Notes under the pieces: model-generated | The model's input: the letters and a program-made list of their open reading frames with translations, nothing else | The model's database searches: none | Told to the model about the DNA's origin: nothing | Shown here: one piece after another, positions 1-6,215 of the stretch | How positions within the stretch are numbered: position 1 is the first letter of the stretch | Layout: each line of letters begins with the position of its first letter | From: JANNRW01 sp031401815 | GTDB taxonomy: Bacteria > Desulfobacterota > Desulfuromonadia > Geobacterales > DSM-12255 | Length of the DNA: 8,034 nucleotides | Direction: 5' to 3' | Assembly: GCA_031401815.1 (NCBI GenBank) | Contig: JANNRW010000161.1 | Location: 1 to 8,034, forward strand | Position numbers and translations under genes: made by a program

Positions 1-429
1 CTTTTCGAGGCGTTTCTCAACAGCCTTATCATCAAACATGAACTTTTCACGAGAAACCTTGAGCCCTTCGAATTTTTCAACAGATACTTCAGGAAAAACC
101 TCAATTGTGGCCGAGTATCTGAAGGGATTTCCAGGTACCAGGGGTTCGATATCAACATTCGGAAATTCAATTGGAGAAAAGCCGCTCTCTTTTATGTAGC
201 TGAAATAGGTGTCGTTAAACAGGTTTCTTACTACATCATTTTCAATCTGATCCTGATAACTTTTCCGGATCAGATCCTGGGGCGCTTTCCCTTTCCTGAA
301 GCCGGGTATCACAGCGCGTTTTCGTATCTGTGCAAAAGCCTTGTCAATCTCAATCTGTACTTGCTCCAAAGGGATCTCGAAGTTAAGCTTCTTCTTGACA
401 CTACTGATGTTTTCGACATTTACCTGCAT
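1..429 (-). CDS. tig: Trigger factor, N-terminal 143 residues (partial)
   Basis: Ribosome-associated chaperone and peptidyl-prolyl isomerase that meets nascent chains at the ribosome exit tunnel in the cytoplasm. The visible part is the whole ribosome-binding domain: the protein opens MQVNVENIS and carries the signature GFRKGKAP at residues 43-50, the loop that docks on ribosomal protein L23. After about residue 110 (the segment following SATIEVFPE) the linker toward the isomerase domain begins. The gene runs off the left edge, so the isomerase and C-terminal substrate-binding domains are outside the window. The ATG at 427-429 is supported by AGAGAGG (436-442) six bases upstream. In many bacteria tig precedes clpP and clpX; that would lie beyond the left edge and cannot be checked. 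Identification is firm. Confidence 0.97.
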   Translation of the reverse strand, partial: MQVNVENISSVKKKLNFEIPLEQVQIEIDKAFAQIRKRAVIPGFRKGKAPQDLIRKSYQDQIENDVVRNLFNDTYFSYIKESGFSPIEFPNVDIEPLVPGNPFRYSATIEVFPEVSVEKFEGLKVSREKFMFDDKAVEKRLEK

Positions 430-495
430 TCAAAGCCTCTCTTTCATCTGCATAATGGGTAATCCGGGAAAATGCCGGAATTTTTCAAAAGAAAT

Positions 496-524
496 TTTAT
501 ATCACATAAATACCGGAAGATCAA
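496..524 (-). promoter_or_regulatory. Probable sigma70-type promoter of tig
   Basis: On the minus strand TTGATC (-35, 519-524) is followed after exactly 17 bases by TATAAA (-10, 496-501). It lies between the lipoprotein stop codon (539-541) and the tig start, giving a leader of roughly 60 bases. A short 5-bp inverted repeat (TCCGG/CCGGA, about 463-479) falls in that leader. Position and spacing fit a promoter that makes tig independent of upstream genes. Confidence 0.6.
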
Positions 525-538
525 CCATCCCGGCTGAG

Positions 539-1210
539 CTACTTCTTCAAGGAACACCCGGTCACTTCTCCCCTGTCGTCATCAAGATTTCCAAACCACA
601 GAGATGCGTATGAGCCATGGATACCGATTCCCATCGCCTTCCAGTTGCTGTTTCTCCAGATCCCCAGTTCATACATCAGATCTCCCGTAGAAGGGCTGCT
701 CTCCCATTTGGCAAGCACTGTAGCCGGAATCACCGGCTTGAGATCTGACCCCTGGACAACAGTGTAGATATTTTCAAACCCCTCGGCAGGGTAGCCGGTT
801 ACCTCCCTGGGTTTACTCCACATCCCCTTTGAGTAGCGGTGGTCTGATGTATAACAGAGAGCCTGCCACTCCCCCCTCCCCTTCCCCATTGGAGACCAGC
901 TGTGCAGAGTACACTGTTTCCCCCGGTCATCAGTTTTACCCAGGTGCGGAGTATGCAGTGAAAGATCTATTACATGCCACTTTGCCACTGCATGGAGTGA
1001 AGCTGTAACAGGCACGGCAGGAAGACCTCGCGCAGCACGCGCTCTGTTTATGAGCGCGGCAAGTTCAGCTTCTTCAGGGGAGAGGCAGGAGTCGAACATG
1101 CCGGCTCCGAGTTTAGCCCTGCCCCCAGGTATGGAGCGATCCGGAGTCCTGCCGGCGCAGGCAGCCAGAAGTAGCAGTATCAGCATGATTGACAGTAGTT
1201 TGATTTTCAT
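539..1210 (-). CDS. CAP/SCP-domain (cysteine-rich secretory protein family) lipoprotein
   Basis: A 223-residue exported lipoprotein of unknown role. The N-terminus is a lipoprotein signal: basic start MKIK, a leucine-rich stretch and a lipobox LAAC with the lipidated cysteine at residue 18. The next residues are Ala-Gly, not Asp, which by the E. coli rule suggests outer-membrane sorting. Residues about 45-207 resemble a CAP domain: a first helix with LINRARAARGLP (53-64), a His at 103 in LHSWS, FENI at 145-148, a W(E)SSP segment at 169-173, and a final strand with HGSYASLWFG (198-207). H103, E146 and H198 match the usual CAP cavity residues. Four further cysteines (42, 100, 119, 219) could form disulfides. 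The ATG is supported by AGAGGTG (1215-1221), four bases upstream. Bacterial CAP proteins have been linked to cell-envelope or extracellular functions, but no substrate can be read here. Confidence 0.8.
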   Translation of the reverse strand: MKIKLLSIMLILLLLAACAGRTPDRSIPGGRAKLGAGMFDSCLSPEEAELAALINRARAARGLPAVPVTASLHAVAKWHVIDLSLHTPHLGKTDDRGKQCTLHSWSPMGKGRGEWQALCYTSDHRYSKGMWSKPREVTGYPAEGFENIYTVVQGSDLKPVIPATVLAKWESSPSTGDLMYELGIWRNSNWKAMGIGIHGSYASLWFGNLDDDRGEVTGCSLKK

Positions 1211-1265
1211 GATGCACCTCTCGTTATTTTCTCAATAAAACTGCTCTCAATTCGCAGATTACACA

Positions 1266-1294
1266 AATATAACGCAGATGCGCCTGTTTATCAT
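1266..1294 (-). promoter_or_regulatory. Possible promoter of the CAP lipoprotein gene
   Basis: On the minus strand ATGATA (1289-1294) and TATATT (1266-1271) are 17 bases apart, matching four and five of six consensus positions. A direct repeat CGCAGAT (1254-1260 and 1273-1279) flanks the -10 element on the plus strand. The 140-base gap between the Cas6-like stop and this gene shows no convincing terminator, so read-through from the upstream operon is equally possible. Confidence 0.3.
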
Positions 1295-1350
1295 ATCGTT
1301 TTTCATCGGGCAATCATAATCCGGGGGGAGCGCAGAGTCCAATACAGCTG

Positions 1351-2256
1351 TCATCTGAGGATTTTGTATCTCCCCATTCCGTATGATGCGCCTTTTCCTG
1401 CATGAAGCAGCTCTCCCAGCTTCAGAAAAGGGATAAACCCGGTCAGATCCCCTTTGTAGGTTGCCTCACCGATAAGACCCTGCAATCCGCTCCCCCAGTT
1501 TACCCATTCAAGCGCGGAAGAAGAGCATCTGATCTCTCTGCTCATGTCTGCAAGCCACTTGAAGTCGTGATCCAGTTCAACCCCGCCGTAATAGCTTGCA
1601 ATTGAAGAGATTCTCCGGAAAAGCGAACCTGCGAGCGGTGCAAAAGGAATTTCACGGAGCGGGCTGCCAGCTGACATCAGCCGTAGCGGAGTGGAAAACA
1701 GCAGGGTTATGGAGGAGCTGATCCCTGTAGATGCTGACAGGAATTCGTCAAAACCTGCAACCGGAATAGCTGAGAGTTCAAGCTTGCCGGAGGAATCTCC
1801 AATAAATGAACGGGAAGAGTCAAGGGAGAGCGCTTCAATCTTTGAGAGTTTTACCCCTTTGACTGCAAAAATGGGATTATCCCCAAAAAGATGCAGCAGC
1901 GATTCAAGATATATCCTGACACTGGCTGTTGCCGCAGAGCCTGCCAAAAGCAGCTTGACCTCTACCCTGGATCCGGCTTTTGCCCCCCCCTGAAGAGGCA
2001 GGATATCAAAGAGAAAAGGGGTGGGTGGCTTTTGATGGCGACGCAAAAGGGATGGGTCGGTGCTCAGCTCCTGACCAAATGCCTGTCTGCATGGGCACTC
2101 TTTCCCGCCAAGGCACCCATCTTTACTGTCGTAACAGCCAACAGCCAGGCGAAAGGCAGAGGGGAATTGTTTTTTCAGTCCGAAGAGGTGATATGGCGAA
2201 GAGAGTTTGCGTGTAATCTCAAGGGTTACAACAAATTGAACCAGATAAGTATCCAT
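1351..2256 (-). CDS. Cas6-family RAMP protein (PF10040-like), no CRISPR array in window
   Basis: 301 residues with the architecture of the family annotated as CRISPR pre-crRNA processing endoribonuclease RAMP protein Cas6 (C-terminal domain, formerly DUF2276). Visible hallmarks are FSTPLRL (187-193), then an R-R helix followed by YYGG (214-225), LEWVNW (249-254), GLIGEATYKGDL (260-271), and the closing glycine-rich loop GELLHAGKGASYGMGRYKIL (281-300), which is the RNA-binding RAMP signature. Near the N-terminus four cysteines (41, 48, 54, 56) in a C-x6-C-x5-C-x-C arrangement could bind a metal. The start codon lies one base after the stop of fdhD-mobA (TGACATG) with only a weak GAAG-type ribosome site, so translation is probably coupled. 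Residues 89-92 are encoded across a run of eight G (1983-1990 on the plus strand). No Cas genes or repeats are nearby. The family call is good; the function, crRNA processing or something else, is open, and no catalytic residue is evident. Confidence 0.8.
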   Translation of the reverse strand: MDTYLVQFVVTLEITRKLSSPYHLFGLKKQFPSAFRLAVGCYDSKDGCLGGKECPCRQAFGQELSTDPSLLRRHQKPPTPFLFDILPLQGGAKAGSRVEVKLLLAGSAATASVRIYLESLLHLFGDNPIFAVKGVKLSKIEALSLDSSRSFIGDSSGKLELSAIPVAGFDEFLSASTGISSSITLLFSTPLRLMSAGSPLREIPFAPLAGSLFRRISSIASYYGGVELDHDFKWLADMSREIRCSSSALEWVNWGSGLQGLIGEATYKGDLTGFIPFLKLGELLHAGKGASYGMGRYKILR

Positions 2257-2257
2257 G

Positions 2258-3601
2258 TCACTTCTTGTCTTTGGTCAGAAGCTGATACTCTTCAGGGGAG
2301 TTGATGTTTCTGAATGAGCCGAAATCAGGCGAAATATCCGCAATCACCTCTGGCGGTACAATTCGCGCACCCATGTCGGCCAGAAGGTCGATTAACTTCA
2401 GCCTGCCGGATTTGAGGGCCTCTTCAAGAGCCGGGAGCGACGCTCTTGAATAAAATGCGTGCAAAGGTTCCAGTCCGCTCTGGCTTTGCGGCACCAGCAC
2501 AGGTTCGTCAGCCGCCATTGATGCAAGAGAGCGGACAAGATTTTCATCAATATATGGCATGTCGCACCCTGCCACAAAAATCCGTTCAGTAGGGCTGTTG
2601 ACCAGGCCGGCATGAACGCCGGCCATGGAGCCGATGCCGGTAAATATATCCGGTACCTTGTTACAGGGGAGAAAAGTGTACTCTTGCGGGGTATTTGTCA
2701 CAATCAGCACATTTTCAAAGAGGCGGACAAATTTGCGGTAGATTGCTTCAATGAGCGAAGTCCCGTCAAAAGGGAGCAGCGCCTTATTCTTCCCCATTCT
2801 GGTTGACCTGCCACCGGCCAGTATAACCCCTGTGACCCCTTTAATTCTGGGCAGAGGGATTGCCACTCTCTCCGGGTGGCTGTAGACAAGGAAGCGCCCA
2901 CCACGGACATAACCTATCAGAGTGATTCCTGCATCATTGCAAAGCTGCACAGCCTTATCCGTTGGAGAGGTTCTGGATGCGATAACCCTGATCCCGAGCA
3001 GAGCAGCCTTGGTTGCCATTTCCGTTGAAACCCGGCCAGACGTCACAAGCATCATCCCTGCAAGATTGATCCCTTTTAAAAGCGCCTCACCGGCAATTCG
3101 ATCAAGGGTGTTATGACGTCCAAGATCTTCAGCATAAAGAATAATGTCTGTTCCATTGCCGACTGCTGCCGAATGAATGCCGCCATGGGTGCGGTATTGG
3201 TCAGCACTTCGGGAAAGTTGATCCATCAGGGAAAAAATCTCATCTGGGGTGAAGCAGCTGCCATTAATGAAGGTTGGTAATTCAGCAGGGAGAGAAAATG
3301 TTATTCCGGTTCCGCAGCCGGACGTGAGAACAGGTTTCAGGCGTTGGGGGAGTTCCCCCTTTATAATTACATTGGCGATACCGTAATCGCTACAGACTGA
3401 AAGGAGTTCAATATCTTCGACCCTGCTGATAAACCCCTGGAGCCTCAAAAACCCGGCAACCAGATAACGGAGTTCGTGTGGTGATGATACCAGAGTCGCA
3501 AGCTCGCAGTCATTTACAATCAGGGAAAGAGGGAACTCCTGGACCACCTCCCCTTCGCTCTTCTCCAGCAGCCCTTTATGCCAGGTATGTATGGTAATCA
3601 T
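2258..3601 (-). CDS. Fused FdhD (sulfurtransferase for formate dehydrogenase) and MobA (Mo-cofactor guanylyltransferase)
   Basis: A 447-residue two-domain protein. Residues about 15-245 are FdhD, which passes sulfur from a cysteine desulfurase (IscS in E. coli) to the bis-MGD cofactor of formate dehydrogenase: SGCGTG (94-99) with the catalytic-type Cys96, THGGIHSAA (138-146), AEDLGRHNTLDRI (157-169), TSGR (187-190) and SRTSPTDKAV (209-218). Residues about 256-445 are MobA, which joins GMP to molybdopterin: GVILAGGRSTRMGKNKALL (258-276) as GTP-binding loop, GCDMPY (345-350) with the metal-binding Asp, EPLHAFY (378-384) and RNINSPEEY (431-439). FdhD and MobA are usually separate genes. The canonical E. 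coli FdhD CxxC is reduced here to C-G-T-G, so the second Cys is missing. The start is 24 bases after the GAF gene stop, with only a distant AGG as ribosome site. It acts in cytoplasmic maturation of molybdenum or tungsten enzymes; no formate dehydrogenase gene is in view. Confidence 0.93.
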   Translation of the reverse strand: MITIHTWHKGLLEKSEGEVVQEFPLSLIVNDCELATLVSSPHELRYLVAGFLRLQGFISRVEDIELLSVCSDYGIANVIIKGELPQRLKPVLTSGCGTGITFSLPAELPTFINGSCFTPDEIFSLMDQLSRSADQYRTHGGIHSAAVGNGTDIILYAEDLGRHNTLDRIAGEALLKGINLAGMMLVTSGRVSTEMATKAALLGIRVIASRTSPTDKAVQLCNDAGITLIGYVRGGRFLVYSHPERVAIPLPRIKGVTGVILAGGRSTRMGKNKALLPFDGTSLIEAIYRKFVRLFENVLIVTNTPQEYTFLPCNKVPDIFTGIGSMAGVHAGLVNSPTERIFVAGCDMPYIDENLVRSLASMAADEPVLVPQSQSGLEPLHAFYSRASLPALEEALKSGRLKLIDLLADMGARIVPPEVIADISPDFGSFRNINSPEEYQLLTKDKK

Positions 3602-3625
3602 CTATATTGCCTGAATTAACCCGGA

Positions 3626-4135
3626 TTAGAGAAGCTGAAGACCACCGAGAACACCCGCTATCTTCTCCAGCTCCGCCAGATTCGTGCCTGTAAAATCCTC
3701 CCCCGCTTCCGGCAGGGACAATGCCTTGCGTGACACCTGAATAACTCCGACTGCAGATCCCTCTGAAAGGATCGGTACACTCATTATCTTTTGAACCGGA
3801 ATCCGCTCGCTTTTTTCGGCAAGCATATGCTCAAAGATGAAGAGATGACGACTCATGGCAAAATAATTATCAAGAGTGGAGAGTTTTTCATTCGCTGTCT
3901 TTGCAACCAGTGAATTGATCGCATTCAGTGGAATGTGTCCCGCCTTGGCCATGCTCAGAGGCCACTGAAATGTTATTGCATGATTGCGGACATCAACCCT
4001 GAACAGACCTATTTCATGGGCGCGGACTCCGAAAAAGGCGGCCACCTCATCTGCTACGACTCTTAGCCTCTCGGCCTGGCCGGTCACATCTGCAAGGTTG
4101 ACAGTGATATTTTCGACAAATTCATCAAATGCCAT
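3626..4135 (-). CDS. Stand-alone GAF domain protein
   Basis: 169 residues forming little more than one GAF domain, a small-molecule or signal-sensing fold, with no signal peptide or membrane segment, so cytoplasmic. The N-terminal helix (about 1-35) leads into strands at about 42-58, and the clearest GAF core is residues 113-138, where PVQKIMSVPILSEG and AVGVIQVSRK form the typical paired strands with a turn. The C-terminus (FTGTNLAELEKIAGVLGG, 148-165) is the usual closing helix. No output domain such as a kinase, GGDEF or HTH is attached, so it presumably acts through a partner. The ligand cannot be predicted. The start is well supported: GGAGGTG (4140-4146) lies four bases before the ATG. 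It has its own promoter and is followed 24 bases on by fdhD-mobA, suggesting co-transcription and perhaps a sensory role for that operon. Confidence 0.8.
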   Translation of the reverse strand: MAFDEFVENITVNLADVTGQAERLRVVADEVAAFFGVRAHEIGLFRVDVRNHAITFQWPLSMAKAGHIPLNAINSLVAKTANEKLSTLDNYFAMSRHLFIFEHMLAEKSERIPVQKIMSVPILSEGSAVGVIQVSRKALSLPEAGEDFTGTNLAELEKIAGVLGGLQLL

Positions 4136-4174
4136 CTAACACCTCCATAGCTTCTTCTGTTTTCATGAAACAAG

Positions 4175-4203
4175 ATAATAACGGGAAGAGAACTATTTAT
4201 CAA
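4175..4203 (-). promoter_or_regulatory. Probable promoter of the GAF / fdhD-mobA / cas6-like operon
   Basis: Minus-strand TTGATA (4198-4203) and TATTAT (4175-4180) are separated by 17 bases and match the sigma70 consensus at five of six positions in the -10 and four in the -35. The -35 overlaps the stop codon of the M48 peptidase gene (4200-4202). The predicted leader is about 30 bases and carries the strong GGAGGTG ribosome site of the GAF gene. Confidence 0.6.
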
Positions 4204-5450
4204 GCTGTTAGGTTGCGAGATTTGCGCAATGCCTCTACCCGCTCGGTAACAGGGGGGTGCGAGTAGTAAAACCTCGCATAAAAAGGGTGCGGATGAAGAT
4301 TCGAAAGGTTTTCGGCAGAGAGCTTTATCAGGGCTGATGCCAGTGATTCCGGGTCATTCGTAATCTCTGTTGCATAGCGGTCAGCTTCACGTTCATCCCT
4401 TCTTGAGAGCCATGCAGAGAGAGGAGAGAAGGGGAAGAGCAGTATGGAAGAGACAAACCCGAATATGACCAGTTTCCCTGCCAGTGATGTATCTGCGGGC
4501 ATGCCGAGCAGCTCCGGAAGCGGTGGCCAGGAGAGCACCTTCCAGGTGATCCATGAACCTGCCAGGGCAAGCAGCTCTGCAACAATCAGCCGTTTCCGGA
4601 TATGCCCCTTGTTCCAGTGCCCGATCTCATGCGCAAGAATGGCAACTATTTCTGCGTGAGACATCTGCTTTATCAGGGTATCGTAAAGAACGATCCTCTT
4701 GACTTTGCCGATCCCGGTGAAATAAGCGTTTGAATGCCTGCTTCGCCTTGAAGCGTCCATCTGCATTACTCGCCCGACCTTCAGCCCTGCCCGCGTCATC
4801 ATCTTTTCTATATCGTCAGTCAGCCCCTCTTCAGTTATAGGCTCAAACTTGTTAAAGAGCGGCTCTATCAGGTAAGGGGAGATGAACATCATGAAGAGTG
4901 TAAAAATCGCCATAAAGCCCCAGAGGAAGAGCCACCAGTTTTGAGGACTCCAGCTTATCAGCCAGAAAGAAGCCCCAAGGAGAGCTGCCATCAAAACCGT
5001 GCCAATAGCCTGTGATTTGATGAAATCGACAATCCAGAGCCTGACAGTAGTGGTATTGAAACCGTAGCGCGCTTCAGTGACAAAAGTGCCGTAAAGTGAA
5101 AAAGGGAGAGCAAGGATGGTCTGGATCCAGGAGAGAAGCAGAAAAAAACAGATCCCCTGGAGGACAAAGGAGCCGCTGAGGGAGGTTATGAAACGGTCGT
5201 AAAGCGGGAGCAGACCTCCAAAGAGAAATATTACAAGCAAAAGGTTGTCAAAGAGCGATTCGTACAACCCGATACGGCTGCTTTCAAAGGTGTATGCCGA
5301 GGTTTTTGCCAGGGTTTCGTGAGAGATCGCCTCTTCAAATCCGGGGGGAATTTCCGAGCCATGTTTTTTCAGGTAGTCAAGGTTGATATGGCGGAGCCAG
5401 TAGGTAAAGGCGGTAATGAGCGCGAAAAGAATAAAAAGGGTCATCTGCAT
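4200..5450 (-). CDS. Ste24/CAAX prenyl protease 1-type M48 family membrane metallopeptidase
   Basis: 416 residues, normal length for bacterial Ste24-like zinc proteases, which cleave peptide bonds in or near the membrane. There are several hydrophobic spans: about 3-19, 66-85, 97-116, 146-166, 172-195, 287-304 and 325-342. The catalytic motif HEIGH is at 274-278 (two His zinc ligands and the catalytic Glu), preceded by the strand SRRSRHSNAYFTGIGK (234-249) seen in this family. The third ligand is expected at Glu355 in EADRYA. YYSHPP (395-400) near the end is another family hallmark. Eukaryotic Ste24 processes prenylated CAAX proteins; bacteria generally lack that modification, so the natural substrate here is unknown, with membrane-protein quality control a reasonable guess. 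The first ATG is preferred because AAGGA (5461-5465) lies ten bases upstream; the second ATG two codons on would be further off. It has its own promoter and an unusual leader. Confidence 0.93.
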   Translation of the reverse strand: MQMTLFILFALITAFTYWLRHINLDYLKKHGSEIPPGFEEAISHETLAKTSAYTFESSRIGLYESLFDNLLLVIFLFGGLLPLYDRFITSLSGSFVLQGICFFLLLSWIQTILALPFSLYGTFVTEARYGFNTTTVRLWIVDFIKSQAIGTVLMAALLGASFWLISWSPQNWWLFLWGFMAIFTLFMMFISPYLIEPLFNKFEPITEEGLTDDIEKMMTRAGLKVGRVMQMDASRRSRHSNAYFTGIGKVKRIVLYDTLIKQMSHAEIVAILAHEIGHWNKGHIRKRLIVAELLALAGSWITWKVLSWPPLPELLGMPADTSLAGKLVIFGFVSSILLFPFSPLSAWLSRRDEREADRYATEITNDPESLASALIKLSAENLSNLHPHPFYARFYYSHPPVTERVEALRKSRNLTA

Positions 5451-5460
5451 CGGGTTTTGA

Positions 5461-5510
5461 TCCTTAAGGTAAATTTTATGAATGAAATTAGAAGGTTTCC
5501 AAACCTTAAG
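5461..5510 (-). promoter_or_regulatory. Leader with two competing hairpins over the ribosome site of the M48 gene
   Basis: In the minus-strand leader an 8-base element CTTAAGGT (5503-5510) can pair perfectly with ACCTTAAG (5463-5470), which contains the AAGG of the ribosome site AAGGA (5461-5465). The first element can instead fold with its neighbour into a local hairpin, AAGGTTT/AAACCTT (arms 5501-5507 and 5492-5498), leaving the ribosome site free. The two folds share bases and exclude each other. The pairing is seen directly; a switching role is inferred. No known riboswitch class is recognised. Confidence 0.4.
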
Positions 5511-5524
5511 AAGCCCTGTTGTTG

Positions 5525-5536
5525 AGTGACATCACT
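5525..5536. promoter_or_regulatory. Inverted repeat overlapping the -10 and start point of the M48 promoter
   Basis: The plus strand reads AGTGA-CA-TCACT, two perfect 5-base arms around a 2-base centre. It overlaps the edge of the -10 element and the predicted transcription start, the position of a repressor operator. The arms are short and the binding protein is unknown. Confidence 0.3.
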
Positions 5537-5561
5537 ATAACTTAAAAAGAATTACAGTCAA
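5534..5561 (-). promoter_or_regulatory. Probable sigma70-type promoter of the M48 peptidase gene
   Basis: Minus-strand TTGACT (5556-5561) and TATAGT (5534-5539) with a 16-base spacer each match five of six consensus positions. The predicted transcript has a leader of about 75 bases that includes the competing hairpins. A perfect TATAAT also occurs further upstream (5589-5594) but lacks a -35 at the right distance. The rest of the 216-base gap (5451-5666) shows no gene and no clear terminator for the nitroreductase. Confidence 0.6.
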
Positions 5562-5666
5562 TCCGATTACATGGCAGTTGTATCTCAAATTATAAGGTGA
5601 ATTGGCAGCAGGCAGGAGTCTGCATCAGATCATCTTTATTTTTGCCCGGCAATTTACACGAGGCGC

Positions 5667-6215
5667 TCACTTTATTACAGGATAACTGTTAAAACTCCGG
5701 ACTTCATCGGTATCCCGGCGCATCTTGGGACGAGTTGTCCGGTCGGCCGGGTGTCCAAGAGCAATTACCAGCGGCACCCGCTTCTCCTTCGGAATACCGA
5801 GTAGCTGTTTCACCCCGGTTTCATTGAACCACCCGATGATACAGCTGCCGAGCCCCTCATCTGCAGCTTGCAGGCAGAAATGCTCTGCTGCCATGCCTAT
5901 ATCCATCAGATAGTAGGGTTTATCCTTGACCAGAGCCCCCAGCCGGGGGAGCAGGGATGGTTTTTCTGCCACAACTGCCACCAGCACCGGAGCCGTAGTT
6001 GCAAAACGGTTCATGGCAATCCCCGCAAGCTCACCGGCTATGGCTTTGCAGAGTGACGGCTCGTCCACAACTACGAAAAACCAGGGCTGGCTGTTGCAGG
6101 CTGACGGGGCAAGCCGGGCCGCCTCCAGGCAGCGCCCTATCTGCTCCCGCTCCACCGGCTGGTTTGTATACCCCCGGTCGCTCTGGCGCTTTTTTGCAAG
6201 ATCAAGAAATGACAT
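5667..6215 (-). CDS. Nitroreductase family protein (FMN-dependent)
   Basis: 182 residues from the preferred start, the size of short single-domain nitroreductases, which use FMN and NAD(P)H to reduce nitro groups, quinones or flavins in the cytoplasm. Visible motifs are KKRQSDRGY (8-16), the FMN-phosphate region; APSACNSQPW (36-45); the dimer/flavin helix MDIGMAAEHFCLQAADEGLGSCIIGWF (104-130, here noted by its ends MDIG and GWF); and ALGHPAD (152-158) followed by basic residues. The open frame extends 32 codons further upstream to 6311, but that extension does not look like the family and lies in the deletion scar. The ATG at 6213-6215 gives the standard start, M-S-F-L-D-L. Its ribosome site is poor (GGAA seven to eight bases upstream), consistent with loss of the original upstream region. 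The physiological substrate cannot be told. Confidence 0.88.
   Translation of the reverse strand: MSFLDLAKKRQSDRGYTNQPVEREQIGRCLEAARLAPSACNSQPWFFVVVDEPSLCKAIAGELAGIAMNRFATTAPVLVAVVAEKPSLLPRLGALVKDKPYYLMDIGMAAEHFCLQAADEGLGSCIIGWFNETGVKQLLGIPKEKRVPLVIALGHPADRTTRPKMRRDTDEVRSFNSYPVIK

Noticed and set aside
463..485. Hairpin TCCGG/CCGGA followed by a T run on the plus strand, as a terminator
   Set aside because: Only a 5-bp stem, and its orientation would serve plus-strand transcription, of which there is no sign.
341..613. Plus-strand open frame of 90 codons across the tig start and promoter
   Set aside because: It is antisense to tig, has no recognisable domain, and crosses the clear tig promoter and ribosome site.
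1211..1350. CRISPR array or small RNA near the Cas6-like gene
   Set aside because: Only a single pair of 7-base direct repeats is present; no regularly spaced repeats were seen.
1891..2304. Plus-strand open frame of 137 codons opposite the Cas6-like gene
   Set aside because: No family resemblance and no ribosome site; the opposite strand has a clear protein family match.
5637..5656. GCCCGGC-type short inverted repeat after the nitroreductase as a terminator
   Set aside because: Stem of about 4 bp, and the T run is on the wrong side for minus-strand transcription.
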